NCBI RefSeq assembly: GCF_004364805.1
Contig: NZ_SOAP01000001.1
Coordinates: forward strand, 868,001 to 932,000
Origin: Pelagimonas phthalicica
GTDB taxonomy: Bacteria > Pseudomonadota > Alphaproteobacteria > Rhodobacterales > Rhodobacteraceae
Length of the DNA: 64,000 bases
Direction: 5' to 3'
Position numbers and translations under genes: made by a program. This document shows, one piece after another, positions 44,882-53,797 of this stretch. The notes under the pieces are model-generated. The model was not told the DNA's origin. It did not search any database and saw nothing but the letters and a program-made list of their open reading frames with translations. Position 1 is the stretch's first letter. Each line of letters begins with the position of its first letter.

Positions 44882-45304
44882 CTATAATATAGCCACGCCC
44901 AAAAGCAGCCCGGAAATCAGCAAACACAGCGGTCCGTAATAGCGTTGGTCCAGCGTGGCGAAGGGTTCCATCGGCGTTCTTTTTCGCCAGAAACTTGTGT
45001 AGGTCGCAAGACCGCGCAGCGTGAAAACTGCGACCATGACCCAGACCGCAAAAGAGTAAAGCCAGTCCGGCCCAAGTCTCGGCACCTGCCCCGCCGCTGC
45101 CAAAGCCATGAACCCACCCAAAAACAAAAGCGCAGCCACGGCGGCGCTTGCGGCTGGAGGGGGCATTCGATCGATGTCTTTGAACCCGGCCACACGCTGA
45201 GCCAGGTCCCGTTCCGACTTGGCGGGCCATGTCTGCCCAAAGGCCCAGGCCAAATGCAATGCGGCGATCACCGCCAGAATAAGGCTGACAAGGAGTGCGC
45301 TCAT
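44882..45304 (-). CDS. DUF3995 membrane protein
   Basis: 140 residues from MSALLVSLILAVIAALHLAWAFG, with GAGGA before the ATG at 45304. Four hydrophobic segments; LAQRVAGFKDIDRMPPP links TM1 and TM2. This fits the DUF3995 family, whose function is unknown. Upstream of rarD in the same direction, across 248 bases. Confidence 0.82.
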   Translation of the reverse strand: MSALLVSLILAVIAALHLAWAFGQTWPAKSERDLAQRVAGFKDIDRMPPPAASAAVAALLFLGGFMALAAAGQVPRLGPDWLYSFAVWVMVAVFTLRGLATYTSFWRKRTPMEPFATLDQRYYGPLCLLISGLLLGVAIL

Positions 45305-45403
45305 GATCCATCCTCTGCTTTGCCAAACCATACGCATGCGTATGGATTCACGCAACGGAAAACCAAGCGCTGCAAGGGAACGAAAACCGACAATAGCTGC
45401 ATC

Positions 45404-45431
45404 AAAAAAGGCCCCGAAAACCGGGGCCTTT
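45404..45431 (-). terminator. Terminator of the betaine/dimethylglycine gene block
   Basis: AAAGGCCCCG (45407-45416) pairs with CGGGGCCTTT (45422-45431). On the minus strand TTTTTT follows. It is 22 bases after the stop of the flavoprotein gene. Confidence 0.9.
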
Positions 45432-45452
45432 CAAATCACTTGTGAGCATAGA

Positions 45453-47906
45453 TCAGACTTTGACCCGTTCCGATTTCGGGTCATACATCGGCTTGCTCGA
45501 CACATCGGCACGCACCCGCGTGCCCATCACGTCGATCTCAAAGGTCGAGGCCAGCACATCGGCGAGCTTTTCACCCGCTGCCGGGACATAGCCCATGCCC
45601 ATGGCCCCACCCAAAGTGTGGCCGTAATTACCCGAGCACAGATAGCCGACAATCTCGCCATCCCGCAGCACCGGTTCGTTGTGATAGAGCATCGGTTCCG
45701 GATCGGTCAGCTTGAACTGCAAGAGACGGTTTTGCGGGCCGGTTTCCTTGCGGGCAATGACCGCCTCACGGCCAATGAAATCGCTCCCCTTGTCCACTTT
45801 GACCGCGAAGCCCAGCCCGGCATCAACCACGTGATCCTCGCAGGTGATGTCATGGCCAAAATGGCGATAGCCTTTTTCCAGACGCAAGCTGTCCATCATA
45901 TGCATACCGCAAAGCTTGAGCCCCATATCCTGCCCTGCCGCGTGCAGGGTTTCAAAGACATGACCAGCCATGTCGGAGGAGACATAGATCTCCCAACCCA
46001 GCTCACCCACATAGGTGACGCGATGGGCGCGGGCCAGGCCCATGCCGATCTCGATCTCTTGCGCGGTGCCAAACGGGTTCACCGCGTTGGAGAAATCTGC
46101 AGGCGAGACCGCTTGCAAGAGTTGGCGCGCATTTGGCCCCATGACGGCCAAGACGCCTTCGCACGCTGTGACATCGGTGATGACGACGTTGAAATCCCCC
46201 TTATGACGCTCCATCCAGGTCTGATCGGCCAGACGGGTCGCCGCCGGGGTGACGACCAGATAGGCGGTTTCCGAAAGCCGAGTGACGGTGACATCCGCCT
46301 CGATCCCGCCGGTGCGGTTGAGGAATTGGGTATAGACGATCTTGCCATTGGGCACGGAATAGTCGCCGCCGCCGATATAGTTCAGGAATGCCTCGGCATC
46401 CGGGCCTTCGACGCGGATCTTGCCAAAGGAAGACATGTCATACATGCCGACATTTTCGCGGATGGCGCGATGCTCGGCGGCGCTGTTTTCGAACCAATTC
46501 TGGCGTTTCCAGCTATATTGGTATTCGCGTTCCTGACCGGGATCGGCGAACCAGTTGGCGCGCTCCCACCCGGCCAATTCTCCCATGACCGCGCCCTGTT
46601 CCAACAGGTGGTGGTGGAAAGGCGTGCGGCGCACACCACGGGCGGTGGCCTTTTGGCGGTAGGGGAAGTGGTCGGCGTAGAGCAGGCCCAGCGTTTCTTT
46701 GGAGCGTTCAAACAGATATTGTTTGTTGCCCTGAAACGGCTGCATGCGGCTGATATCGACATCCCCCAGATCAAAGGGTTTTTCGCCGGTATCCATCCAT
46801 TCGGCCAGCGCCATGCCCGCGCCCCCGGCAGATTGAATCCCGATCGAGTTGAAGCCTGCGGCGACCCAGACATTGTCCATCTCGGGCGCGAGGCCAAGGT
46901 GATAGGCATCGTCCGGGGTAAAGCTTTCGGGCCCGTTAAAGAAGGTGTGAATACCCGCCTCGGCCAGCATTGGCATGCGGTTGCAGGCGGCTTCGAGGAT
47001 GGGTTCGAAATGGTCGAAATCCTCGGGCAGTTGGTCGAATTCGAAATTGTCGGGGATGCCGTCCATCGCCCAGGGTTTGGCATTGGGTTCAAAGGCCCCA
47101 AGCAGGAATTTCCCAGCGTCTTCCTTGTAATAGGCGCATTCATCGGGCACGCGCAGGACCGGAAGCTGGGTGAGACCTTCGATGTTTTCGGTGACGATGT
47201 AGAAATGTTCGCAGGCATGCAGCGGCACGTTGACCCCGGCCATGCGGCCCACCTCGTGCCCCCACATCCCGGCGCAGTTCACCACCATGTCACATTCGAT
47301 ATGGCCGCTTTCAGAGCCATCATCCGCGACCCAGTCCACACCGGTGACCGTGCGCCCGGATTTGACGATCTCGGTAACCTTGATACGCTCTTTGACCAGC
47401 GCGCCGCCCATACGCGCGCCTTTGGCCAAGGCCAGCGCGATATTGGCCGGGTCGCCCTGCCCGTCGAGCGGCAGGTAAACCGCGCCTTTGACGCCGTCGA
47501 GATTGATATGCGGATAGAGTTCCTGCACGCGCTCGTTCGAGATCTCTTCGACCTCAACGCCAAAGGCACGGGCCATGGCCGCCTGGCGATAGATCTCTTC
47601 CTTGCGTTCCTCGGTCAAGGCCACGGTGATTGAACCGCAACGCTTGAAGCCGGTGGCAACGCCGGTCTCTTCCTCGAGCGTGCCATAAAGCTCCTGGCTG
47701 TATTTGGCCAGCTTGGTCATGTTCTTTGTCGCGCGCAGCTGCGCGATCAGACCGGCGGCGTGCCAGGTGGTGCCAGAGGTGAGCTGTTTGCGTTCCAGCA
47801 GCACAACGTCTTTCCAGCCCTTTTTGATCAGGTGATAGGCCACGGAACAGCCGATCACACCGCCACCAATAATGACCACGCGGGCCTTTTGAGGAAGATT
47901 GCTCAT
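45453..47906 (-). CDS. FAD-dependent dimethylglycine/sarcosine dehydrogenase-like protein (FAD + GcvT)
   Basis: 817 residues. N-terminal FAD oxidoreductase (about 8-380) with dinucleotide motif VVIIGGGVIGCSVAYHL and TTWHAAGL, whose His is the covalent FAD site in DMGDH and sarcosine dehydrogenase. C-terminal GcvT-type folate-binding region (about 430-810). It oxidatively demethylates an N-methylglycine and passes the C1 unit to tetrahydrofolate or releases formaldehyde. It is closer by eye to sarcosine dehydrogenase than the second copy, but the choice of substrate is inference. Last gene before the terminator at 45404. Confidence 0.9.
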   Translation of the reverse strand: MSNLPQKARVVIIGGGVIGCSVAYHLIKKGWKDVVLLERKQLTSGTTWHAAGLIAQLRATKNMTKLAKYSQELYGTLEEETGVATGFKRCGSITVALTEERKEEIYRQAAMARAFGVEVEEISNERVQELYPHINLDGVKGAVYLPLDGQGDPANIALALAKGARMGGALVKERIKVTEIVKSGRTVTGVDWVADDGSESGHIECDMVVNCAGMWGHEVGRMAGVNVPLHACEHFYIVTENIEGLTQLPVLRVPDECAYYKEDAGKFLLGAFEPNAKPWAMDGIPDNFEFDQLPEDFDHFEPILEAACNRMPMLAEAGIHTFFNGPESFTPDDAYHLGLAPEMDNVWVAAGFNSIGIQSAGGAGMALAEWMDTGEKPFDLGDVDISRMQPFQGNKQYLFERSKETLGLLYADHFPYRQKATARGVRRTPFHHHLLEQGAVMGELAGWERANWFADPGQEREYQYSWKRQNWFENSAAEHRAIRENVGMYDMSSFGKIRVEGPDAEAFLNYIGGGDYSVPNGKIVYTQFLNRTGGIEADVTVTRLSETAYLVVTPAATRLADQTWMERHKGDFNVVITDVTACEGVLAVMGPNARQLLQAVSPADFSNAVNPFGTAQEIEIGMGLARAHRVTYVGELGWEIYVSSDMAGHVFETLHAAGQDMGLKLCGMHMMDSLRLEKGYRHFGHDITCEDHVVDAGLGFAVKVDKGSDFIGREAVIARKETGPQNRLLQFKLTDPEPMLYHNEPVLRDGEIVGYLCSGNYGHTLGGAMGMGYVPAAGEKLADVLASTFEIDVMGTRVRADVSSKPMYDPKSERVKV

Positions 47907-47982
47907 GAGGTCACAGTCTCCGAAACGTCAGGAATTTGAGGCAGCTTGGCATGAAAGCCAAAAGCAGAATGTGGAAAAACCG

Positions 47983-48981
47983 TCACGCGCTGTCGGATTT
48001 CCCAAGCTGTGATGGATTGGATGACCCAAGGCGGCGTTGTTTGCGCAGGGCAAAGGGGGTGATTCCGAAGAAGCCTTTGTAGAGGCCGGAAAAACCGCTG
48101 GGAAAGCCGCAGGCCAGACCGACCTCGCGCACGCTCATATTGGTGTTGAGCAGCAGGTTATTGGCGCGAGCCAGACGCAATTCGCGGTAATGGGTGTTGG
48201 GTGTGGTGTTGAGATGGGTGCGGAACTTGCGCTCGAGCGAGCGGGCGGAAATGCCCAGCACCTTGACCAATTCGGAAATCGGGATCGGATCTTCGATATT
48301 GGCCTGCATGATTTGCAGACATTGGTCGAGCTCGCGATCCCCGGACCCGGAGCTGCGCGCGCCGCCAAGCGGTTGGCGAGTTGAGAAATCGCGGATTTTC
48401 TCGTGCAGCAACACATTGGCGACAGTCATCAGATTGGCGGATGAGATATGGCGGCGCAGCACTGCCAGCATCACATCCACCGTCGCGCCCATACCGGCGC
48501 AGGTCACGACCAGCCCATCTTCGGTGGCGATGGCATTGCCCGCCTCGAAAAGCCCGGAACGTTCGCGCAGGACGTCAGAATTTTCCCAATGGGTGGAAAG
48601 ATGGCTGCCATCATAGCCGCGTTCCTTGATGTAGCGGCTGGCAGCTTCGGCGAGCAGGAAAACCTGCGCGCCGCGAAAGGTATAGCGATCAATCTGGGTG
48701 CCCACGGACAGGGCCGGACAATCGGGATCGGCATTGCCGATAACAAAGGCGTAATCGGCCTCGGGCTTTTGGGCAAAGGACTCGGCTTTGACGCAGACCT
48801 CGGCCCCGCTTTCGACAACGCCACCAAAGGCCGACCGGTACGTCCAGGTAAACGGGGGGAAAGCGGCGACCCGATTGGCAATGCGCATCGCGTCCACGAT
48901 GCCTGCCACTTCGGTCAGGACAAACCCGTCAGCGACGAGAATGTCGACATGCCAGCGCTGCTTTTCCCCCGCAGCGCTCAT
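47983..48981 (-). CDS. GlxA-type AraC regulator (GbdR/CdhR-like)
   Basis: 332 residues. N-terminal DJ-1/PfpI-like amidotransferase-fold sensor (about 8-195): VDILVADGFVLTEVAGIVDAMRIANR, VVTCAGMGATVDVML. C-terminal AraC helix-turn-helix (about 220-315): ISELVKVLGISARSLERKFRTHL and VREVGLACGFPSGFSGLYKGFFG. GbdR-type members activate betaine and dimethylglycine catabolism; position inside such a cluster supports that role. Overlaps the methyltransferase stop by four bases. Confidence 0.88.
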   Translation of the reverse strand: MSAAGEKQRWHVDILVADGFVLTEVAGIVDAMRIANRVAAFPPFTWTYRSAFGGVVESGAEVCVKAESFAQKPEADYAFVIGNADPDCPALSVGTQIDRYTFRGAQVFLLAEAASRYIKERGYDGSHLSTHWENSDVLRERSGLFEAGNAIATEDGLVVTCAGMGATVDVMLAVLRRHISSANLMTVANVLLHEKIRDFSTRQPLGGARSSGSGDRELDQCLQIMQANIEDPIPISELVKVLGISARSLERKFRTHLNTTPNTHYRELRLARANNLLLNTNMSVREVGLACGFPSGFSGLYKGFFGITPFALRKQRRLGSSNPSQLGKSDSA

Positions 48982-49907
48982 ACGATCCGATGCTCGGCTT
49001 CGCGCAATCGGCGGGCAATTTCGGCGATATGCGCCGGGCCGGTTTCACAGCAGCCCCCTAGGATGGTGGCCCCCATATCGACCCAAGACATGGCGTGATC
49101 AGCATAGTTCTCCGGGCCCATATCCTGACGAGCCCGCAGATCTCCGGCAGTGGTCCCTCCTTCAAGGAAGGCCTTGGTGATCATGGTGAAACCATTGCCA
49201 TACGCCCCAAAAGGCAATCCCGCTTTGGCAAGTTGTTCAAGGGCAGCTGGCATCGCTTCTGGTGCCGAGCAATTGGCGAGGGCGGCAGCCGCCCCATCTT
49301 TGAGGATTGCGGCCAGATCGGCCACCTTTTCGCCGGATCGCAGCAAGGTTCCATCTTCGTCATCGATTGTGACGGAAATCCAGACGGGTTTCTCGGCGGC
49401 CAAAGCCCCCACCAGAGCTGAACGCGCTGCATCCAAAGAGGCGACGGTTTCACACAAAAGCACGTCAACCCGCGGGCCAATCAGACCGGCAACTTCGCGA
49501 TAAAGCGGGACGGCCGTGTCGTGATCCGGGTGCAGATCCGCACGGTAGCTGGCACCCAAGGGGCCGATACTGCCCGCAATCCGGCCAGACCCGACAGCGT
49601 CACGCGCAGCACATGCTTCGGTCAGGGCGGCATCGTGCAGGGCTTCGAACTTGTCTTCGATATTGGGCATTTCGGCGCCATCAACCGCGTAATGGTTGGA
49701 CGCCCCGCGCAGACGATCCCGGTGGATCGCATAGGTGTTGGTCGTGGCAACACTGGCCCCTGCCCGATAGTAATCTTCGTGCACGGATTGGACGATTCCA
49801 GGCATGTCCATCATCACCTGCGTCGACCAAAGCGGCGTTGGTCGGTCACCGGCACGATGAATCAATTCCTGCCCCATTCCGCCGTCCAGAAGTGTAATTT
49901 CAGCCAT
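48978..49907 (-). CDS. Betaine-homocysteine / homocysteine S-methyltransferase
   Basis: 309 residues from MAEITLLDGGMGQEL. The Zn-binding thiols are ALANCSAPEA and ILGGCCETG, as in Pfam S-methyl_trans enzymes. These transfer a methyl group from glycine betaine, S-methylmethionine or dimethylsulfonium compounds to homocysteine, giving methionine. Beside two DMGDH-like genes, betaine is the most likely donor, giving dimethylglycine for them. Start at 49907 preferred over a frame beginning 15 codons earlier. Confidence 0.88.
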   Translation of the reverse strand: MAEITLLDGGMGQELIHRAGDRPTPLWSTQVMMDMPGIVQSVHEDYYRAGASVATTNTYAIHRDRLRGASNHYAVDGAEMPNIEDKFEALHDAALTEACAARDAVGSGRIAGSIGPLGASYRADLHPDHDTAVPLYREVAGLIGPRVDVLLCETVASLDAARSALVGALAAEKPVWISVTIDDEDGTLLRSGEKVADLAAILKDGAAAALANCSAPEAMPAALEQLAKAGLPFGAYGNGFTMITKAFLEGGTTAGDLRARQDMGPENYADHAMSWVDMGATILGGCCETGPAHIAEIARRLREAEHRIV

Positions 49908-49923
49908 TTCAAAACCCTTTTTT

Positions 49924-49953
49924 CGTGTCAGGCCATATGCACGGCCTGACACG
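49924..49953 (-). repeat. Intercistronic hairpin between the DMGDH-like and methyltransferase genes
   Basis: CGTGTCAGGCC (49924-49934) pairs perfectly with GGCCTGACACG (49943-49953), an 11-bp stem with an 8-base loop. No T-run follows on the minus strand, so attenuation or RNA processing is more likely than termination. Confidence 0.7.
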
Positions 49954-49970
49954 ATCTTAGCAAGTCCAGA

Positions 49971-52418
49971 TCAGGCGCGGAGCCGTTCGTTTTCCGGATC
50001 CCAAAGCGGCTCGTCCTTTTGCACCACAGCCTTGCACAACTGGCCAAAGATATTGACCTCAAGCTCGGTTCCCGGTGTGGCAAGATCGGGGCGCAGCATG
50101 GCCAGCGCGATCGAGGCATCAACGCGGTAGCCATAGGTGCCCGAGGTGGTTTCCCCGACCACTTCGCCGTTGTGGAAAATGGTCGACATATAGGGCGCAT
50201 CCGCCTCTGGCGCGTCGATGATCAGGGTCGCAAAGGCCTTTTTGCTGCCCGCCTCGGCCTCTGCGGCCAGCGCGGCCTTGCCGGGGAAATCCTGTTCCTT
50301 GGTCAGGCGCACAAAGCGGCCCAGCCCGGCCTCGAGCATGGAGTAATCGGTGGAAAGGTCGCCCTTCCAGGTGCGATAGCCTTTTTCGATGCGCATGGAA
50401 TCCAGGGCAAACATGCCAAAGGGTGCCGCCCCGCCATCGCGGATCGCGGTATAGACCTCGGCGGCGTTTTGGGTTGGGACGTGGACTTCCCAGCCCAGTT
50501 CGCCCACAAAGGACACCCGCGACAGCATGGCCTCGTGACCGGCGACCTTGGCGGTCTGCAAAGACAGCCAGCCCGCCGAGAGATCGGCATCGGAGATCCC
50601 GGCCAGCACGTCACGGGATTTCGGGCCAGTGACCAGCATGGTGGTGATGTCTTTGGAGATGTCGGCCAGCTCAAGACCCGCAGGCAGGTTGCGCCAGAGC
50701 AGTTCGTAATCGTGCCATTGCGCGACAGAGGCGGTCATCAGGGTGAAGTCATCTTCACCATGACGGATGCAGGACATCTCGGTCACGATGCGACCGCGAT
50801 TGTCGGCAAAATAGATCAGGTTCATGCGGCCCACCTTGGGCAGGGCGCCGGTGACCATGCTGCGCAACCATTCCGCCGCGCCATCGCCCTTGAGCGTGAA
50901 GCGCGAGAAGCCGCACATGTCGATGACACCAACACCGTCGCGCACGGCCTCAACCTCGCGTTTGACGGCCGCGGTCCAGGAGCCTTGGCGCGCCCAGGTT
51001 TCGGTACCGGCCTCGGAGGTGTCTTCGCCCTCAGCGGCAAACCAGCAGGCGCGTTCCCAACCGTTAAAGGCCCCCATTTGTGCGCCATCGGCGATCATGC
51101 GGTCATGATTGGGCGACAGGCGCTTGTTGCGCCCGGCGGGCCATTGGTGATGGGGGAAATGCATGGCGTATTCGTGGCCATAGGTCTCCATCGCCTTTTG
51201 CAGGCAATAGTCGTGATCGGCGTAACCCGTGTAGCGGCGCGCATCCACGGCCCACATATCCCATTCGGTCTGCCCGTCGACGATCCATTCCGCCATGCAT
51301 TTGCCAGCGCCACCGGCCTGAACGATGCCAAAGGTAAAACTGTGCGCCTCAAAGGCGTTTTTGACGCCGGGCATCGGCCCCATGAGCGGCAAGCCGTCTG
51401 GCGCATAGGGGATTGGGCCATTGATATTGCGGCCCACCCCGGCGGTGCCAAGCGGCGGAACCCGCGCCATCGCGTCCTCGATATACCATTCCAGGCGTTC
51501 CAGATCGTCCGGGTAAAGCTGGAAGGAAAAGTCATCGGGCATCGGATCGTCTTCGGTGACCCAATGTGCCTTGCAGTTGCGCTCATACGGGCCGAGATTC
51601 AGGCCGTAGGTGTCCTGACGCAGGTAGTAAGAACTGTCCACGTCGCGGATCATCGGGAGCTTTTTGCCGTTCTCCTGGGTCCAGGCTTTGACCTCGGGGA
51701 TGACCTCGGTGAGGAAATACTGGTGGGACATAACGACCATCGGCACGTCGCGCCCGCCATAGGGTTTGAACCACTCGCCAATGCGCGCGGCATAGTAACC
51801 GCCTGCATTGACAACATAATCCGCCTCGATATCGCCTTTGTCGGTGTGGACGATCCAGCTGTCATCGTCTTTCTGAGTGACGCCTGTGGCCGGGCAGAAA
51901 CGCTGGATCGACGCCCCGAGATCACGCGCGCCCTTGGCCATGGCCTGAGTCAGCTGCGCCGGGTCGATATCACCATCCAGCGGATCCCAGAGCACCGCGT
52001 CGAGGTCATGGGTTTCCAGAAACGGGTACAGCTCTTTGGCCTTTTCCGGTGACATCATTTCCAGTGGCAGGCCCTGATATTGACCCATTGAGGCCACCCG
52101 CTCGAATTCCTGCCTGCGCTCTTTGCTGTGCCCCAGACGCAAGGCCCCGGTGACGTGGTAGTTCATCGGGTAATCCACGTCCTCGGCCAGGGTGCGATAC
52201 ATCTCAAGCGAATAGCGCTGCATGTTCATGACCGCCCAGGAGGCCGAGAAATTCGGGCAATTGCCCGCCGCGTGCCAGGTCGAGCCGGCGGTCAGCTCGT
52301 TCTTTTCCAAAAGCACGCAATCGCTCCACCCCTTTTTGGCAAGGTGATAGAGCGTGGAGACACCGACAGCGCCGCCGCCGATGATGACCACTTTGGCCTT
52401 TGTGGGAAATTCGCTCAT
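49971..52418 (-). CDS. FAD-dependent dimethylglycine dehydrogenase-like protein (FAD + GcvT), second copy
   Basis: 815 residues. Same architecture as the gene at 45453: FAD domain with VVIIGGGAVGVSTLYHL, covalent-FAD motif STWHAAGN, GcvT-like C-terminal half with FVGELGWEVHVPT. The sequence differs widely from the first copy, so this is not a recent duplication. Twelve bases after the GFA gene. The most likely role is demethylation of dimethylglycine to sarcosine. Confidence 0.9.
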   Translation of the reverse strand: MSEFPTKAKVVIIGGGAVGVSTLYHLAKKGWSDCVLLEKNELTAGSTWHAAGNCPNFSASWAVMNMQRYSLEMYRTLAEDVDYPMNYHVTGALRLGHSKERRQEFERVASMGQYQGLPLEMMSPEKAKELYPFLETHDLDAVLWDPLDGDIDPAQLTQAMAKGARDLGASIQRFCPATGVTQKDDDSWIVHTDKGDIEADYVVNAGGYYAARIGEWFKPYGGRDVPMVVMSHQYFLTEVIPEVKAWTQENGKKLPMIRDVDSSYYLRQDTYGLNLGPYERNCKAHWVTEDDPMPDDFSFQLYPDDLERLEWYIEDAMARVPPLGTAGVGRNINGPIPYAPDGLPLMGPMPGVKNAFEAHSFTFGIVQAGGAGKCMAEWIVDGQTEWDMWAVDARRYTGYADHDYCLQKAMETYGHEYAMHFPHHQWPAGRNKRLSPNHDRMIADGAQMGAFNGWERACWFAAEGEDTSEAGTETWARQGSWTAAVKREVEAVRDGVGVIDMCGFSRFTLKGDGAAEWLRSMVTGALPKVGRMNLIYFADNRGRIVTEMSCIRHGEDDFTLMTASVAQWHDYELLWRNLPAGLELADISKDITTMLVTGPKSRDVLAGISDADLSAGWLSLQTAKVAGHEAMLSRVSFVGELGWEVHVPTQNAAEVYTAIRDGGAAPFGMFALDSMRIEKGYRTWKGDLSTDYSMLEAGLGRFVRLTKEQDFPGKAALAAEAEAGSKKAFATLIIDAPEADAPYMSTIFHNGEVVGETTSGTYGYRVDASIALAMLRPDLATPGTELEVNIFGQLCKAVVQKDEPLWDPENERLRA

Positions 52419-52430
52419 GATTGTGCTCCG

Positions 52431-52802
52431 TTAATCGTGCCGAGGCAGCGTGTCGTTGATGTCGTAATAGTCGCCCTTGGAAGCGGTAAAGATGTGCTTT
52501 TCCAGGGTGATACCGGTGGGCGTGTCGAGCGCGCCAAGGGCAAAGCTGATCATGTCTTCGCCCGTGCCCTGCCAGAAAAGGAAACTGCCACAGGTCGGGC
52601 AAAAGCCGCGTTTCGCATCTGGGCTGGCCTGATACCAACGCAGCTCGCCGCTGATGGTCAGCGCGTCCTGCGGCACCTGTGCCGAGGCCCAGAGGTGACC
52701 GGATTGGCGTCGGCATTGGCCGCAATGGCAGATGCTGGCTTTGATCGGTGTGGCCTCGGTTTCAAAGCGGACAGCACCGCAGAGGCAGGATCCTTTGGTC
52801 AT
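52431..52802 (-). CDS. GFA-family (Mss4-like fold) zinc protein
   Basis: 123 residues from MTKGSCLCGAVRF. Zn-binding Cys groups: CLCG, CHCGQC and CPTCGS, typical of the glutathione-dependent formaldehyde-activating family. Family members bind Zn; many are not proven enzymes. Its place directly before a DMGDH-like gene, whose reaction can release formaldehyde, suggests formaldehyde handling. Confidence 0.88.
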   Translation of the reverse strand: MTKGSCLCGAVRFETEATPIKASICHCGQCRRQSGHLWASAQVPQDALTISGELRWYQASPDAKRGFCPTCGSFLFWQGTGEDMISFALGALDTPTGITLEKHIFTASKGDYYDINDTLPRHD

Positions 52803-52812
52803 GATACTCTCC

Positions 52813-53382
52813 TTAATAAACCGGCGGCGCGATGACCCAGACCGCAATGGCCGGGGTTTCATAGGGGTTCATCCAGCGAAACGGCTCGCCCTTGATGCGA
52901 AAGCTGTCGCCGGGTTCCAGATGGAACAGATGACCACCAATTTCGATGTCGAGCTTGCCGGAAATCACATAGCCAACCTCTTGGGTGGGGCGCTGCACCG
53001 GGGCGGGGAGGCTTGCCCCGGGCAGGAAGGTGGAATGCACCATCTCGAAATCATCTGTGAGATCCGGAGACAGCAATTCCTCGCGCAGCCCCTCTTCGCC
53101 CGGGCCAATGGCCCGGCGCGCCTCGGAGCGGACAATCCGCCCTGTTTCATGCGCGGGAGACGGCGCATTTGAAAACAGGGTCGAAATAGAGACGTCCAGC
53201 ACAGAGGCGATGGCGCGCAGGTCATCAATGCCCGGATCGGATTTGTCACGCTCGACCTGAGACAGCCAACCAACTGAGCGACCCAAAGCATCCGCCATCT
53301 GCTGCAGGGTCAGCCCCCGCGTGCGGCGCAAGGCGCGAATGTCGGCCCCAAGGGTGGTGGAGTGGCGATGTGTTTGGTCCAT
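52813..53382 (-). CDS. XRE-cupin transcriptional regulator
   Basis: 189 residues. Cro/CI helix-turn-helix at 12-70 (DIRALRRTRGLTLQQMADAL, SVGWLSQVERDKSDP). Cupin sensor at about 110-187 (GYVISGKLDIEIGGHLFHLEPGDSFRI). Members (PuuR-like) sense small metabolites. First gene of the betaine/dimethylglycine block, 10 bases before the GFA gene. Two identical operator-like repeats lie in its own promoter, suggesting self-control of the block. Confidence 0.9.
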   Translation of the reverse strand: MDQTHRHSTTLGADIRALRRTRGLTLQQMADALGRSVGWLSQVERDKSDPGIDDLRAIASVLDVSISTLFSNAPSPAHETGRIVRSEARRAIGPGEEGLREELLSPDLTDDFEMVHSTFLPGASLPAPVQRPTQEVGYVISGKLDIEIGGHLFHLEPGDSFRIKGEPFRWMNPYETPAIAVWVIAPPVY

Positions 53383-53400
53383 AGGCTACGTGCTTTGAGT

Positions 53401-53465
53401 CGTGAAAAAATCAATCATATTTTCACGCTGCCACGGATTTGTGAAATTTCAAAGCATTTTTTCAC
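53401..53465. promoter_or_regulatory. Two GTGAAA-N13-TTTCAC sites upstream of the XRE-cupin gene
   Basis: Site 1 spans 53402-53426 and site 2 spans 53441-53465. Both are GTGAAA and TTTCAC separated by exactly 13 bases, both are followed by GCTGC, and their starts are 39 bases apart. They lie 20-83 bases upstream of the regulator start, fitting an autoregulatory operator pair. Confidence 0.65.
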
Positions 53466-53797
53466 GCTGCAGATGCATCATTTGCCCCAAAGTTAGGCCC
53501 TGAGCGACGACCACAGCGCCACCCCTTTGAAACCATGAGCAAAATCAATGCATCCTGTCTCTAGCAACCTGGAACTGAAATCCGCAACATAGACTACTAG
53601 TAACCACACAGGTTCGCGCCCGGCACCGAGGGTGGGCGCGTCTAATCTTGGCGAACGGGTGGAGGCATCGGATAGCTCTGCAACTTGTTGAAACGTTAAG
53701 ACGAATTCGCGCCCGCCCTTGGGGGGCGGGGTCGGGCGCGAACCGGATCGCAAGCGATCCGGGGACATTAACTCTATGACAAGAATTCGGTTCCAGG
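53466..53797. other. Gene-free region with hairpins downstream of the sulfotransferase remnant
   Basis: No convincing gene. It holds a 12-base inverted repeat with far arms (GGTTCGCGCCCG at 53611-53622; CGGGCGCGAACC at 53733-53744), a local TTCGCGCCCG / CGGGCGCGAA hairpin (53706-53715, 53733-53742), and CCGGATCGC / GCGATCCGG (53743-53751, 53754-53762). The near hairpins could end transcription from the sulfotransferase side. Confidence 0.5.

Noticed and set aside
44634-45326. Upstream extension of rarD by about 230 codons
   Set aside because: It lacks transporter features, overlaps the DUF3995 gene, and rarD has a good ribosome site at 44633.
45219-47633. 804-codon plus-strand frame opposite the first DMGDH-like gene
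   Set aside because: Shadow of the strongly supported minus-strand flavoprotein. The same applies to 50019-52052 opposite the second copy.
53611-53622. GGTTCG motif as a tRNA T-arm
   Set aside because: No acceptor, D or anticodon stems can be built around it. No other convincing tRNA was found in the window.
53493-53768. 91-codon minus-strand ORF after the sulfotransferase remnant
   Set aside because: It covers hairpin-rich sequence, has no recognisable feature and no ribosome site.
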